Shown piece by piece: positions 46,098-56,945 of a stretch of DNA of 64,000 bases. The notes under the pieces were generated by a model. That model had not been told where the DNA came from, made no database searches, and saw only the letters and a list, made by a program, of their open reading frames with translations. Every line of letters begins with the position of its first letter. The stretch's first letter is position 1. The translations under genes and the position numbers were made by a program. Source of the stretch: Siphonodentalium dalli (taxonomy: Eukaryota; Mollusca; Scaphopoda; Gadilida; Siphonodentaliidae); contig CP136061.1 in the NCBI GenBank assembly GCA_032622095.1, positions 186,812,369 through 186,876,368 on the forward strand, read 5' to 3'.

Positions 46098-46354
46098 ATC
46101 AAGCCTTAAATAGGGTGTCTGTCATTTGCAGAATGAGGTCCCCAGAGGGTGAATTTAGTGATGCTACCCCACATAGCGGGCTAGCATCACCAAATTCACC
46201 CTCTGGGGACCTCATTCTGCTTACACCTCAGCAGAATGAGGTTCCCAGAGGGTGAATTTGGTGATGCTAGCCCGCTATGCGGGGTATCATCACTGAATTC
46301 ACCCTCTGGGGACCTCATTCTGCAAATGACAGACACCCTATTTCAAGGCTTGAC
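46098..46354. repeat. Palindrome-of-palindromes fold-back element
   Basis: Two 93-nt units (46128-46220 and 46231-46323), each itself an imperfect palindrome starting GCAGAATGAGG and ending CCTCATTCTGC, are arranged as an inverted pair about a 10-nt spacer. Outer arms AAGCCTTAAATAGGGTGTCT and its complement extend the large palindrome to about 257 nt. It is inserted in a TACGCCC-family monomer. Confidence 0.85.
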
Positions 46355-46526
46355 TGACATATGTCTCTTTTCGACTTAGAATTTTCAATATTTGAGGTTT
46401 CCAAATGATAACTTTAGTTTGGTTTATTTTATCGGAAACCAAATTTGCTATGTGAGTTTTCCAGACCAAAATACAGGTCAAGTTCGATTATGGGTTTGGT
46501 CTGAATATGTTTTATTGACTTATGGC

Positions 46527-48886
46527 AGGGCTGGCGGTCTAGAAAATCCAGGAGGGCTATTAATAGCCCTCCTAGATTTGGCTAGGAGGGCTATAGCCCT
46601 CCTCAACTTTTACAGTTATGATTTTTTATACCTTAGTTACTACTGCCCTTAGTTTGTCTATTTTTTACGTTTAACTTCATCTAAATTAGTTTTGTTATGT
46701 AGACAAAAAAAATGTCCAGAGTTGTGAATGTCAAATCCACAACAGTATGGTATGGTTAATAATTAATTATGTTTTATATATTATGATAATTAAAATGAAC
46801 CACAAACAAAACGTAAGAGTGTTTGTACTTAACAATTTGTCAGTCGGTGTCCAACCCATGCAACGAAATTGGGTGAGTTTGTCGATTTTTAAAACATTTT
46901 CTACGTTGTGAAATGTTACATAGAATAGACAATCAAGTGGTATATTAAATCCAGTATATGTACACTTGAATACAGTTACAAATGACTGCTTTATTTGTCA
47001 AAGTAATCCATATTCCATCACCGATGACAAGACCGCTTTCGCAGATTGCTGCTTCCAGTGGTCAAGTCGCTCGGTATAGAGAATAGTTTCTCAACTTTAA
47101 TAATTGAATAACATTGTAAACAAGAATATTCACCACAGTGATTGATAACATGGAGACTTTAGCTCATTATATTAAGATTGTCAATCAAAGTGAGAAAATT
47201 TCGAATTTAAATAATGATATACAATTTTCTCTGATAGGAACCCAAAACGGAACGAAAGGTTGAAATAAATCGAGACGGTGACATTTGGTTCGCACTATCC
47301 ACAGTTATATGTTGCTTTTATCCAGTGAAATATATTGTAAGCTCAATCTTATGAAGAGAAATAATTAATTTTGTCCTTAAAATGTGTGAGAATCAATCAA
47401 AAGATCAGATTTACGGAACATTTTGTACGGAACGATTCTGCCATTTGACATTACCATATGCAGGCTTTCCGCCGCCCGGACCCATTCCCCCTGCCGACCT
47501 TTGCCATGAAATCCCGCTCATACACAAATAAATGACGTTATTAAAAACTTATTCAGTCTTGTCTGTCTTGGCAGGCTATATATGATATCTAATCCTATTT
47601 TCATTAATAATGACCAAATGGAATCGACACAGTCCATCTTCAGAAAAACAGCATGAACAAACCATAAATAGTGACTCCCCACAAATAGTTCCACGGGATT
47701 CCCCCACGTGATTGGTGGGGAATTTCCTATCAAGGGAGATATCATTGGTTCTATTTACTTCAGAGTATGGGATCGTAGATCATAAAAACTGCCTGATTTA
47801 TTATCTTGACGTGAATATTGACGAGTCGTTTGTACTAATTTATTCATCATTATTCCAACTTGTATAAAATATGTGTATAATTTGAGGCATGAGGAAACAC
47901 ACAAATATCGTATCATTTATAGTAATATAAAATTGTGACTTGGCTTACTGTTGTTTTAGGGCAATGGATCGTTAATTTAGTGGTTGCCTCATTGTCGCGA
48001 ACTGAAGCATGAAAACGCTTGGGCTAATGGCGATCATCATTAAAGAATCTTTGTGCAACATACACAAGTTTGCGGCTTCGCGTCAATGCCCCATTCAGAG
48101 TAAGAGTTTGTCTAATGCTCATTCCGATGTGACATCATCTAGTAGAAGTTTGCAGACACGTGCAGTTAACTGTGTCACAAGAATAGAGATAATCAAAGCT
48201 ATTATACCGCAGTCATTGAATATCATGCACATGTCCACGATTATTAGTCAGGTCAAGGACGCCCAATGTTTTGCTGCTCTTTTGCAGTTGAATTATCAGA
48301 TACTAATACATATAATTTGATATAAATTTGTGAGACAGGGAATAAAATAAAGACACACAGACACATTGAGAACGGGTTTGTTTATTTCTTTTTTTTAATA
48401 TCGGATTTATCATCTTTTTAGATTTAGTTTGCGCCGGCATTTTGTCTTGTTGCTTACCTGTGATCGCCGTTTGTTTCTCAAAATCCTGATGAAAAATGCC
48501 CCTCATGACATACCGATCCATAAGTCGCAGGAAGTTTTTAATAAGGGAAATTGGGTTAGAAAGTTGCGACTTATACATCGGCCGGTACGGTTAATGGCAA
48601 AATTACTGATAAATCGGTCTTCATATATTTAATTATTTACTGGGTTTCCCCCATAGCAGCTACTGGACCCATTCCCCCGACCCCTAGCGGAAACCCTGCC
48701 ATATGTTGCAGAGATCACGCATGCGCACGTTGTACAATTTAAATCTTTACAATTTCGATGCAGTAAAACACGATAAAATAACTTAATAAATTTACTATTG
48801 TTGACGAGGCGGGCTATAAAAAGCCCGCCTTGAAAAATTCTAGGCGGGCTGTAGGCCGCCAGCCCGCCTTGAGATTTCCAGGCCTG
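46527..48886. mobile_element. hAT-like element with GC-rich subterminal palindromes
   Basis: Ends (C)AGGGCTGG and CCAGGCCTG are inverted. An 8-bp flanking repeat with one mismatch (CTTATGGC / GTTATGGC) fits hAT. Near each end lie GC-rich palindromes: AGGAGGGCTATTAATAGCCC on the left and GGCGGGCTATAAAAAGCCCG on the right. It sits in a TACGCCC monomer and contains a second element at 47461-48698. Confidence 0.65.
47461..48698. mobile_element. Second hAT-like element nested in the first
   Basis: Ends CAGGCTTTCCGC and GCGGAAACCCTG are inverted, with a perfect 7-bp direct repeat CCATATG outside them (47454-47460, 48699-48705). The interior from about 47640 is homologous to intron 6 at 22260-23350. 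No transposase frame was recognised. Confidence 0.6.
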
Positions 48887-51800
48887 TTATGGCTCTTTTC
48901 GAATCAGAATTTTCAATATTTGAGGTTTCCGGATGATAACTTTAGTAAAGTTTAGTTTGGGTCATTTTATCGGAACCAAATTTGGTATGTGAGTTTTTCC
49001 GCCAAGGAGAAGCCCTCAACTGAACTATATGGATTACGTCTCCGGCCTTGTGTCAATCAGGAGGGTTAAAATTTTATTGCTGTGCCGATCCCACTCACAC
49101 CCGTGTCCAGATTAGTCTCGCATGAATACACCCGCATTCTATCTATTGTCTAGTCAGTTTTTATTCCTCCTCGCCAGGACAGGATCGTTTCTATTTTCTC
49201 AAGGTTGTATCTTTCTGTGTTGCGAGTTTATCGACTCAATATTTATTGTTGATATTACAACCCGATAGTTAATTAATATTTCTCACATCCGAAACGGGAA
49301 CTTTTTTCGTTTCACTGTATCCTTAATTTGTTTCCGTGTTTTTTTGTTTTCCTCAAGACGGCTTTTATCTTTCAACAATTGGAATTAAGATGGCCATCTT
49401 GACAATGACTAATGAAGCACATAGCTTACTTGTGGCACAACCACATAGTGCATATTGTGCCACACATACGGCGTGATGACTATCATGACTTACAATTGAG
49501 GACGCAATGTAGTACGGTATGCGATATCTCCTAATTTCGTGCTACACGTGTTTCACTTTACATAAGTTTCCGTCGACTCGCTTCGGTTATTTCGTAAGTT
49601 CCGTTGCTTTGTATCATAATGTATACTGCCAAATCATACATGGCACTGCTCTGTTAATTCGCAGAAAGTTGCACAGGACAGCCATATCCTCCTTTGTAAT
49701 AATTTACATGAATAAATACGAAAGATAGTACTTGTTATCAGATGACAATTCACATTTCTTTCGACTGAGCGATCTGTAACATTGTTTTAACGATCAATAC
49801 CTGCGAATCTACGCCCGCCAGTATGTATGAGCGTGTGGTCTTGTTAGACACATGGCAAATGTAATAAAACATTACAGCGACTTCAAGTTCAAGGTATTTA
49901 GAAAATTCTGCCTTGTCTATCACGATTAAATATCATATAACTCATTGTATCATCAGTACAATAGTTACTAACACTCCGTAACAGGGGGATGGTATTCGTT
50001 ATCACATATATAACCACACTTCAAATTGATGTGTTGTCTGACGATCTAAATATTGTGTTGCATTCTTTACATCCATGTATGTACAGTTTGGGTTACTACA
50101 AAATATTGATCACCAACTGCAATGAAGTGAAAACTTTGTAGCCTGACACTCCAGCTACACTTGGCTCACTTTACTTAAACAATGGTGATTCTACCCATGG
50201 TAAGAACATTTTGGAGCCATCTTGGATGTTCGACTTGAAGTGAGACCACTGGCCTACTTGTGGAGAGTAACCATCTCCAATGGGAACTTGGCCAATAAGG
50301 GATAGCTTCGTCTTCAATATGGCACACCTTGTTCACAACATGGTCAGGGTGTTGCAACGATTTATTGGCTTGCCAGCATCTCACTGAATTTTAATTCGAT
50401 TTATGTTTCTCCTTCATAACATCCGCCAGATGATTTAAGATTTACGCCACACATGGGTTGGCACTTAGAATTGACAATCTTTGTGATGTAACGACTGTGA
50501 TCAGCAGATGTCACCAACTTGACACATCTGACCGTTTATCCTCAGACATTAGTGTTTGTCGATACATTCAACTTCTCGGTCCCATTGACATATTATGGTT
50601 TAAGTGCCTCAATGCCATCTTACCGTAGGATCTAATATGCCTCGGCATTGGCGAGCTTGCAATAATGTATTGCACGCCGTAATAGTTCCATACATTGTAC
50701 ATGACAATCATATGGTATCAGGGCCTCATGTATGCTGTCAGAACTGACTACTAGTATGCTTACATATGGTGAACAGTTTTCATCCCAATACTGACATACT
50801 TTGCAGTTTCATCAGTGAATGATAACGGCAAACAGCGAAATAGAAAGAATACATATTGTCACGTGCTCCAGATTCACTGCCAATAGTCTTTCCAGTAGAG
50901 ACCATCACTTGGCTCACTAACTTCTATTTCCACATATATCAAAACGATATTCTGCCAAATAGCTTTCACTCGTGTATGATGCACAGTTACATGCAACACA
51001 TTTATATTGCGCAGAATATCAGAAAGGACTGCATTTGTATTGTTACATGTCTAAAGCGAGCTTACATGCGCAGCGTTTATATTGCGCACATCTACTGCCA
51101 ATATATTTCCGATGCGGCCAAGACATGGCTCTTCGTCTATTGTCACATATCCACTGATTATGTGACAAAACGATTCGATACAATCATGACGAAAATGAAG
51201 GCATTCGTCTCTTCACGTCCGCTGTCAGCGCACTTTCCTAACGGACACCGCCTAGTTCTTGCCTATGTGCATTCGGAACTCATCGTCCTCATATACGAGA
51301 AAAGACAGTATCTTACCTGTCATAGCAGGTAAGATCACGTGGCCAGGGGTATAACGTAATTATATTAACCTTACTTTCTACTCAATAACCTACAGATTGT
51401 ATTGTATTATGTCTATTAACCTTGCTTTGTTATAACTAACAGCATGTCTTGCAGTCGAACGTGATTCGAATTTGCTGGCCACACAGTGCGGGTTGCTCAT
51501 TCACGGGTGTATTACTTGTTATAGTTGGGTGAGGGCATATTAGTCAATGATTACCTACTTTGAGCAACCGTACCAGTCTTTACCTCGGGCAGGACCAGTT
51601 CAGGCCCCACCCGGTCCTGCTACGGCAGTGTGAACCAATGGTAGGCGGGTGCTGCAAGTGGTTGATTCGGGAAACCAATCTTCTCGGGCGATTGCTCCAG
51701 CACCTTTCTCTCAGGTGCCTAATGGTAGTGGCAATACGATTATTAAATTTCGAGAAAATTCACATCGATCTACTATTATTCCACATAGAGTGAAATTTCT

Positions 51801-52639
51801 ATCAGTATTTGATTTCGGCCTGGATTCATGCCACGAAGATCTGTTTATAGGTCATCACAATTATTGGGCACCTGGGAGTAGCCTTTGGCGGCTGTTCTGG
51901 GTGGGGAAGACTCGTTGTCACGTGACGCTCTTGCTCTCATAGACATAGCGCACCAGCCAAATGGCCTTCTGACTCTTCCCCATGGTGCAGTGGCCCACAT
52001 CATTACAAGATGGGGTCCAGTCGATCCCCTGGAATCGTAATACCTTCGGGATACATCCGGGCCTGCTCCTCTGCCGTCATGTGATCATAGTGGTATGTCA
52101 TCGACATTTATTCCAGTTTGGTCAGGACCAACTGCATTTGGGGGATTCCATGGAAGGGGCTTCCTCTGATCAAATGGCTCATCAGAACTAATTCCCTCTG
52201 GCCTTGGGGGCACAGCTTATTATACATTTGCCATTGCTCGTGCCCCAGACTTTGAGGGGGTGACCTTGGACAGGACATAGCTACTTATCCCAAATGCAAG
52301 AGCATTTGTCTTGCGTCGAACCATTTCAGAGTAGGCCTCTTCCACAGTCTGGTATCCCAACCTGATGCAGCCCATTCTGTTGGCTGGCGTCGATCTTGAC
52401 ATGCCTCTCTGCATCGCGTGGCGTCGGCAGGTTTGACGACGATGAGCAAGATTCGCGGGTCGACAGTGGGTCACCAGGCACACTGTCGGACGAGGATTCT
52501 GATGTTCCGCTGGTAAGTGATTTTGTACAGGATGAGGATACAGGTTGATATCTTATATTGCTTCATTTAATTCAACAATTTGCGATAAGTACAAGTATTT
52601 ATCTCAGTCAGGAAAGATCCTGCACTGTAGCCTTTGGAG

Positions 52640-53170
52640 GATGTTCTGGGTGGGGAAGTGAAGAGTTGTTGCGTGCCTCCAAGAGCTGCTCCAGCCTTCT
52701 GCCTCTTCCCCACGGTGCAGTGGCCCACATCTCCACAGATGGGGTCCAGTCACTCCCCTGGAATCGTACACCTTTGGGTTACCTCTAGGCCACTCCTCCA
52801 CCGGTAGGAAAGAAAGGCTGTATGTTCTGGGTGGGGAAGACTTGTTGTTGCGTGCCTCCAAGTGCTGCACCAACCAGCCTTCTAACTCTTCCCCATGGTG
52901 CAGTGGCCCACATCTCCACAAGATGGGGTCCAATCCCCTGGAATCGTAATACCTTAGGGATACCTCCAGGCCACTCCTTCGCCGGTAGGAAAGAAAGGCT
53001 GAATGTTCTGAGTGGGGAAGACTTGTTGTGTGCCTCCAAGAGCTGCACCAACCAGCCTTCTACATGTATCTCTTCCCCACGGTGCAGTGGCCCACATCTC
53101 CACACGATGGGGTCCAATCTCCTGGAATCGTAATACCTTCGGGATACCTCCAGGCCACTCCTTCACCGGT
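52640..53170 (+). repeat. 181-bp tandem repeat inside element C
   Basis: Three units begin GTTCTGGGTGGGGAAG (or a one-base variant) at 52643, 52824 and 53005, a period of 181 bp. Each contains CGTGCCTCCAAG, CGGTGCAGTGGCCCACATCT or a close variant, and CCTGGAATCGTA. A fourth, separate unit starts at 51894. The period is not a multiple of three, so coding expansion is unlikely. Confidence 0.85.
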
Positions 53171-53462
53171 CATTTTGCAATTTTGATCATTCTGCTAAAT
53201 TTGATCATTTCGAAATGTACCCGACACTCGTTATGTGCGCCATCATAGATCACTGATGCTTCTATGCTTGTTCATCAAGTCCTCAGGGGTGTTCTCTAAT
53301 CCCATATATACTGGTATGCAATGATACCTTGGATCATGATGGCGTTCCCTGCTCTCTACATTATACGAGGCTGGAGTACAGATGTGTGGCATGATATAAT
53401 AAAACCTCATACCTCGCTATGATATCTGCAGCATATCATTTTTATATCTGGTTTGTGTATCA

Positions 53463-53626
53463 CAGGGAGCAATTTACTTTCGATATTTGATTAGCAACTG
53501 ATCTCACATTGACATGATTAGATAGCATTTTTATAACATCATACATGTATAAAAAATTCCTCGCTATTACCGGTATCCACATTTCAGTAGCAAATCGCGA
53601 TGCGAGTCCAGTTAATTTGCTCCCTG
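53463..53626. mobile_element. hAT-type MITE (CAGGGAGCAAATTAA family), copy 3, with 8-bp TSD
   Basis: 164 bp with ends CAGGGAGCAATTTAC and AATTTGCTCCCTG. A perfect 8-bp target duplication GTGTATCA lies at 53455-53462 and 53627-53634. The 8-bp duplication supports hAT for the whole family. It is nested in DIRS-like element C. Confidence 0.85.
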
Positions 53627-54006
53627 GTGTATCATAAGCATTCTGATATCTTATGGCATACACAATGGCTGCATGTGACATCAGTTCATAATGTGAACTG
53701 TCGAGAGAGCGAAGAAGATAACAAAGGGAATAGGATGAAGCAAAGTTATACTTGCTCGGTTGTCTCGCTAGCATGAATTATATGGCACTACCTGGGATGT
53801 TTATTCCAAAAACAAGGGGGGGGGGGGGGGCGGTACACATTTGAGCAATGTCGTAATCTGAATTGGGAGCTCTTTCACATAACATAATCATATCTGATTC
53901 ATGACTAAATCACATTTACATGAATCCTGTTTCGGAAGAGTACATTCCCATCGAATTTGGATATTAATTAACTTTATTGCTCGTGCCTCCTCCTGGGCTT
54001 GCATTC

Positions 54007-54106
54007 TAATCCATATAGTTCAGTTGAGGGCTTCTCCTTGGCGGAAAAATATAATATTTATAAATAATATTACTTTTTCCTTAAGGGAAGCCCGAAACTG
54101 AACTAT
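54007..54106 (+). repeat. Internal complementary region of DIRS-like element C
   Basis: The best preserved of the three ICRs. CCATATAGTTCAGTTGAGGG through GGCGGAAAAA matches the left end without a change, and the right-end half also matches through AACTAT. The AAAAA at 54045-54049 belongs to both halves, giving a 5-nt overlap at the predicted circle junction. Confidence 0.88.
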
Positions 54107-54900
54107 CATAGATCCCTCCCATGGTGGTGCCATTCCCAACCCCGCGACTCGCAAATCTCATGATTAAGTCGGAAATAAAAAACTGACTAGACAATAGATA
54201 GAATGCGGGTGTATTCATGCGAGACTAATCTGGACACGGGTGTGAGTGGGATCGGCACAGCAATAAAATTTTAACCCTCCTGATTGACACAAGGCCGGAG
54301 ACGTAATCCATATAGTTCAGTTTCGGGCTTCCCTTAAGGAAAAAGTAATATTATTTATAAATATTATATTTTTCAGACCAAAATACAGGTCAAGTTTGAG
54401 GGTTCAGTCCGAATATGTTTTACTGACTAATGGCTCTTTTCGACATAGAATTTCCAATCCTACAATTTAGTGTCACTGCCATTGTTTGTTTGTGTCAGTT
54501 CATAAAAGCACACCTGGTGTATTTTTCCATGCCTGGCTCTTGTTTAACTGTAAGTTTCAACAAAAACAAAAAGATTTCATGTGCAACCCATAAGAAATTT
54601 TGCATTGGGATATCAGTAAAGATAAATATCCATAAATAAGGAATGAGTAAAAATAATACGCGTTTTGAATGATTTTATGTGGAATTTGCACCCCAGCACT
54701 CAGTGCCACTCACCCAATAACTTTAGAATATAAAGAAACATAAAATAATAGTCTCTACCTACCCTATTTGTTCTGAGCATATCACCTCAAACACAAGCAT
54801 TATCGTCTCTCGAAAAAAACATTCGGAGAACTATAGAAATCACCGGTGTCCGTCCCAGATGGTTTCCAGATGATAACTTTAATTTTAGTAATCTGATTGT

Positions 54901-55760
54901 TATACCCCCGTTTAAAAAAAAAGGGGGGTATACTGTTTTGCACCTGTCCGTCCGTGCGTACGTCCGTCCGATGTCTGTTCATGTCATAACTTGAACAGTA
55001 GTGCTCGGATCTCAATGAAATTAGGTATGGATCTTCACTACTATGAGGACATTAAATAGAGGTTTCCATCGTTTTGTTCGGATTTTCCATTCTAGAGTTA
55101 TTCATCTTTGTTTATCTGGAAATAGTGGCTTTTTGGTCTGTCTGGTGTCTGTTCATGTCGTAACTTCAACAGTTGGGCTGGGATCTCAACCAAATTTGGT
55201 GTGGATGTTCACAACTATGAGGACATTAAATAGAGGGTTCCATCGTTTTGTTCGGATTTTCCATTCTAGAGTTATTCATCTTTGTTTATCTTGAAATGTT
55301 GGATTTTTGGTCCGTCTGGTTTCTGTTCATGTCATAACTTGAACAGTAGTGCTCGTATCGCAATGGAATTTGGTATGGATGTTCACTGCTATGAGGATAT
55401 TCAATAGGGGGTTCCATTGTTTTGCACCGCTCTTCCTTTCTAGAGTTATTCATCTTTATTTATCTGCAAATGTTGGCTTTTTAATCCGTCTTGTGTCTGT
55501 TCATGTTGTAACTTCAACAATTGTGCTGGGATCTCAATGGAATTTGGTATGGATATTCACTGCTATGAGGACATTCAATAGGGGGTTCCATTGTTCTGTT
55601 CCGCTTTTCCATTCTAGAGTTATTCATCTTTGTTTATCAGGAAATGTTGGTTGTTTGGTCCATCCGATGTCTGTTCAGCTCATAACTTGAACAGTAATGC
55701 TCGGAACTCAATGAAAATTTTGTATGGATGTTCACCACTATGAGGACATTTAATGGCACA
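54901..55760 (+). repeat. TATACCCCC-family hairpin/TCCG tandem element
   Basis: The hairpin TATACCCCCGTTTAAA...AAAGGGGGGTATA is followed by a CCGTCCGTGCGTACGTCCG tract. Five monomers follow with CTGTTCATGTCATAACTTGA-type starts at about 54975, 55148, 55326, 55497 and 55670 (171-178 bp period). Open frames across the monomers are a by-product of repetition. The right edge fades near 55830. Confidence 0.8.
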
Positions 55761-55829
55761 TTTAAAAGTTTGTTTGGTTTTTTGTTCTATAGTTATCTTT
55801 GTTTATATGAAAATGCTGATTTCTGGGGC

Positions 55830-56170
55830 CATATGTCTGAGTATAGCCATCATAAGTTATAGATATGCCCACACTAGGCGGTATGCCGCGAGGTGGTATG
55901 CGCCGGACGACAGTCCATCTCTTGTTTTTCAAATATCGTATGTGGATTACCCACATGTGTTTGAATTTTGGGTCGGCCCGCCCATTTTTGCCGGAGTTAT
56001 GTTCCTTGTTGACTTATAATTTGCCAATTATTTTTGTTTACGGATAATAACTTTTAGTTTTAGTTATTTGATTGTTTTCGAATTTAGTATATGGAATACT
56101 GACATCAAAATACAGGTCAAGTTCAAATTTGGGTTCCGTCTACCTCAGATTGATTTTGCATCATTGCGTG
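55830..56170 (+). repeat. Degenerate hairpin-family 3' fragment
   Basis: GTATGCCGCGAGGTGGTATG and TCCATCTCTTGTTTTTCAAA are followed by monomer phrases GGAGTTATG, GACTTATAATTTGCC and CAAAATACAGGTCAAGTTC that resemble the TACGCCC family. The remaining intron to exon 14 (56170-56685) shows nothing recognisable. Confidence 0.45.
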
Positions 56171-56685
56171 ATTAAGAAATAGTTAACATAGAGAGTTGGA
56201 AGCAAAGTTTGATTCGATGGTTGTTCCCAGAGTAACATTTTTCATTTCTAAGAAAGCCACCAGTCAAATAAAGCCACCTTATTCGGGGGACATGTGGCCT
56301 TTTATTTTATTTCTTTTTGGTGATCGAAGGTAGTGAGCAAGGAAAGTGCATGCAGTAAGAGAGATATTTACAAATGCAAGGAATGTCATACCTATACTCC
56401 ATTTATTTTATTAGTTTGAGCGATGACATTTTTGGATATCAGCTTTGGATAGGATTGTGATTCATTTGTTTTTACCTCTGCATTTAAGTACTTCATATGA
56501 TAAAATTACAGCCCATATTATCACTGTGGTTTTCTCCATGGTCAATTCACACAATTAAGTCGTATAATGTTTTGTGTGACTTGACACTGTAGTTTTCAGC
56601 AGACTTTCTGGATAATCTTGCTTGGAGGAACTAATTACTATAACCAAAATACAACATTAGATTTTAACATTTAAATTCATTATAG

Positions 56686-56771
56686 CAAATGTCCAGAAAT
56701 GGGAGGAAAGTGTCAAGCATGATGAAAAGGAACTGGAAAAAGTCAAGAATGATGAAGCCCGCCACATGAAG
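56686..56771 (+). CDS. SMC1A: SMC1A exon 14 (C-terminal coiled coil)
   Basis: An 86-nt exon after an ATTATAG acceptor; the donor is GTGGGT. With the base from exon 13 it encodes ANVQKWEESVKHDEKELEK and ends NDEARHMK, matching the family segment with the conserved Trp-Glu pair and RHMK. It follows the largest intron in the window (12.7 kb). A degenerate fold-back element begins about 40 bp after the donor. Confidence 0.95.
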
Positions 56772-56812
56772 GTGGGTACACAAACAGGCCTGAAAATATG
56801 CTGCCAGACAAT

Positions 56813-56945
56813 TGCAGAATGACGTCCCCAGAGTGTGAATTTAGTGATGCAGCAGGCTAGCATCACCAAATTCATCCTTTTGGGACCAGAGGGATAGCAT
56901 CACTAAATTCACCCTCTGAGAAACTTATTCTGAAAATGTCCAGCA
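56813..56945. repeat. Degenerate fold-back copy after exon 14
   Basis: TGCAGAATGACGTCCCCAGA, GTGAATTTAGTGATGC, TAGCATCACCAAATTCA and CACTAAATTCACCCTCTGAG are recognisable pieces of the 46098-46354 unit. It begins about 40 bp downstream of the exon 14 donor. Confidence 0.7.

Larger units (their letters stand above)
48994..54373 (+). mobile_element. DIRS-like retrotransposon C
   Basis: About 5.4 kb. Inverted terminal repeats of about 148 bp lie at 49019-49166 and 54171-54321. The ICR at 54007-54106 is an exact reverse complement of the left outer end joined at GGCGGAAAAATATAA to that of the right outer end. It interrupts a TACGCCC monomer, so the empty site is known from paralogues (GTGAGTTTTCCAGACC): only a TTTTT run is shared at the junctions and there is no target duplication, as expected for recombinase insertion. 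The interior has a 181-bp tandem repeat and one MITE but no recognisable RT or recombinase. Confidence 0.85.
45903..54460 (+). repeat. TACGCCC-family element exploded by nested insertions
   Basis: It begins TTTTTATACGCCCATTTG with a GTCTGTCCATCCTGTCC remnant. Its monomers continue in pieces at 45960-46092, 46360-46525, 48887-48993 and 54374-54460. The interruptions are a fold-back (46098-46354), a hAT-like element (46527-48886) and DIRS-like element C (48994-54373). Monomer phrases on either side of each insert rejoin when the insert is removed. Confidence 0.75.

Noticed and set aside
50856-51332. 158-codon + frame in element C
   Set aside because: Low-complexity, Tyr/His/Ile-rich translation from local AT-rich repeats (TACATGC/TATTGCGCA) with no domain.
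54975-55690. Open frames with repeated RGFHRFVRIFHSRVIHLCLS-type translation
   Set aside because: The repetition comes from the 171-178 bp non-coding monomers of the TATACCCCC family; spacing is not a codon multiple between all units.
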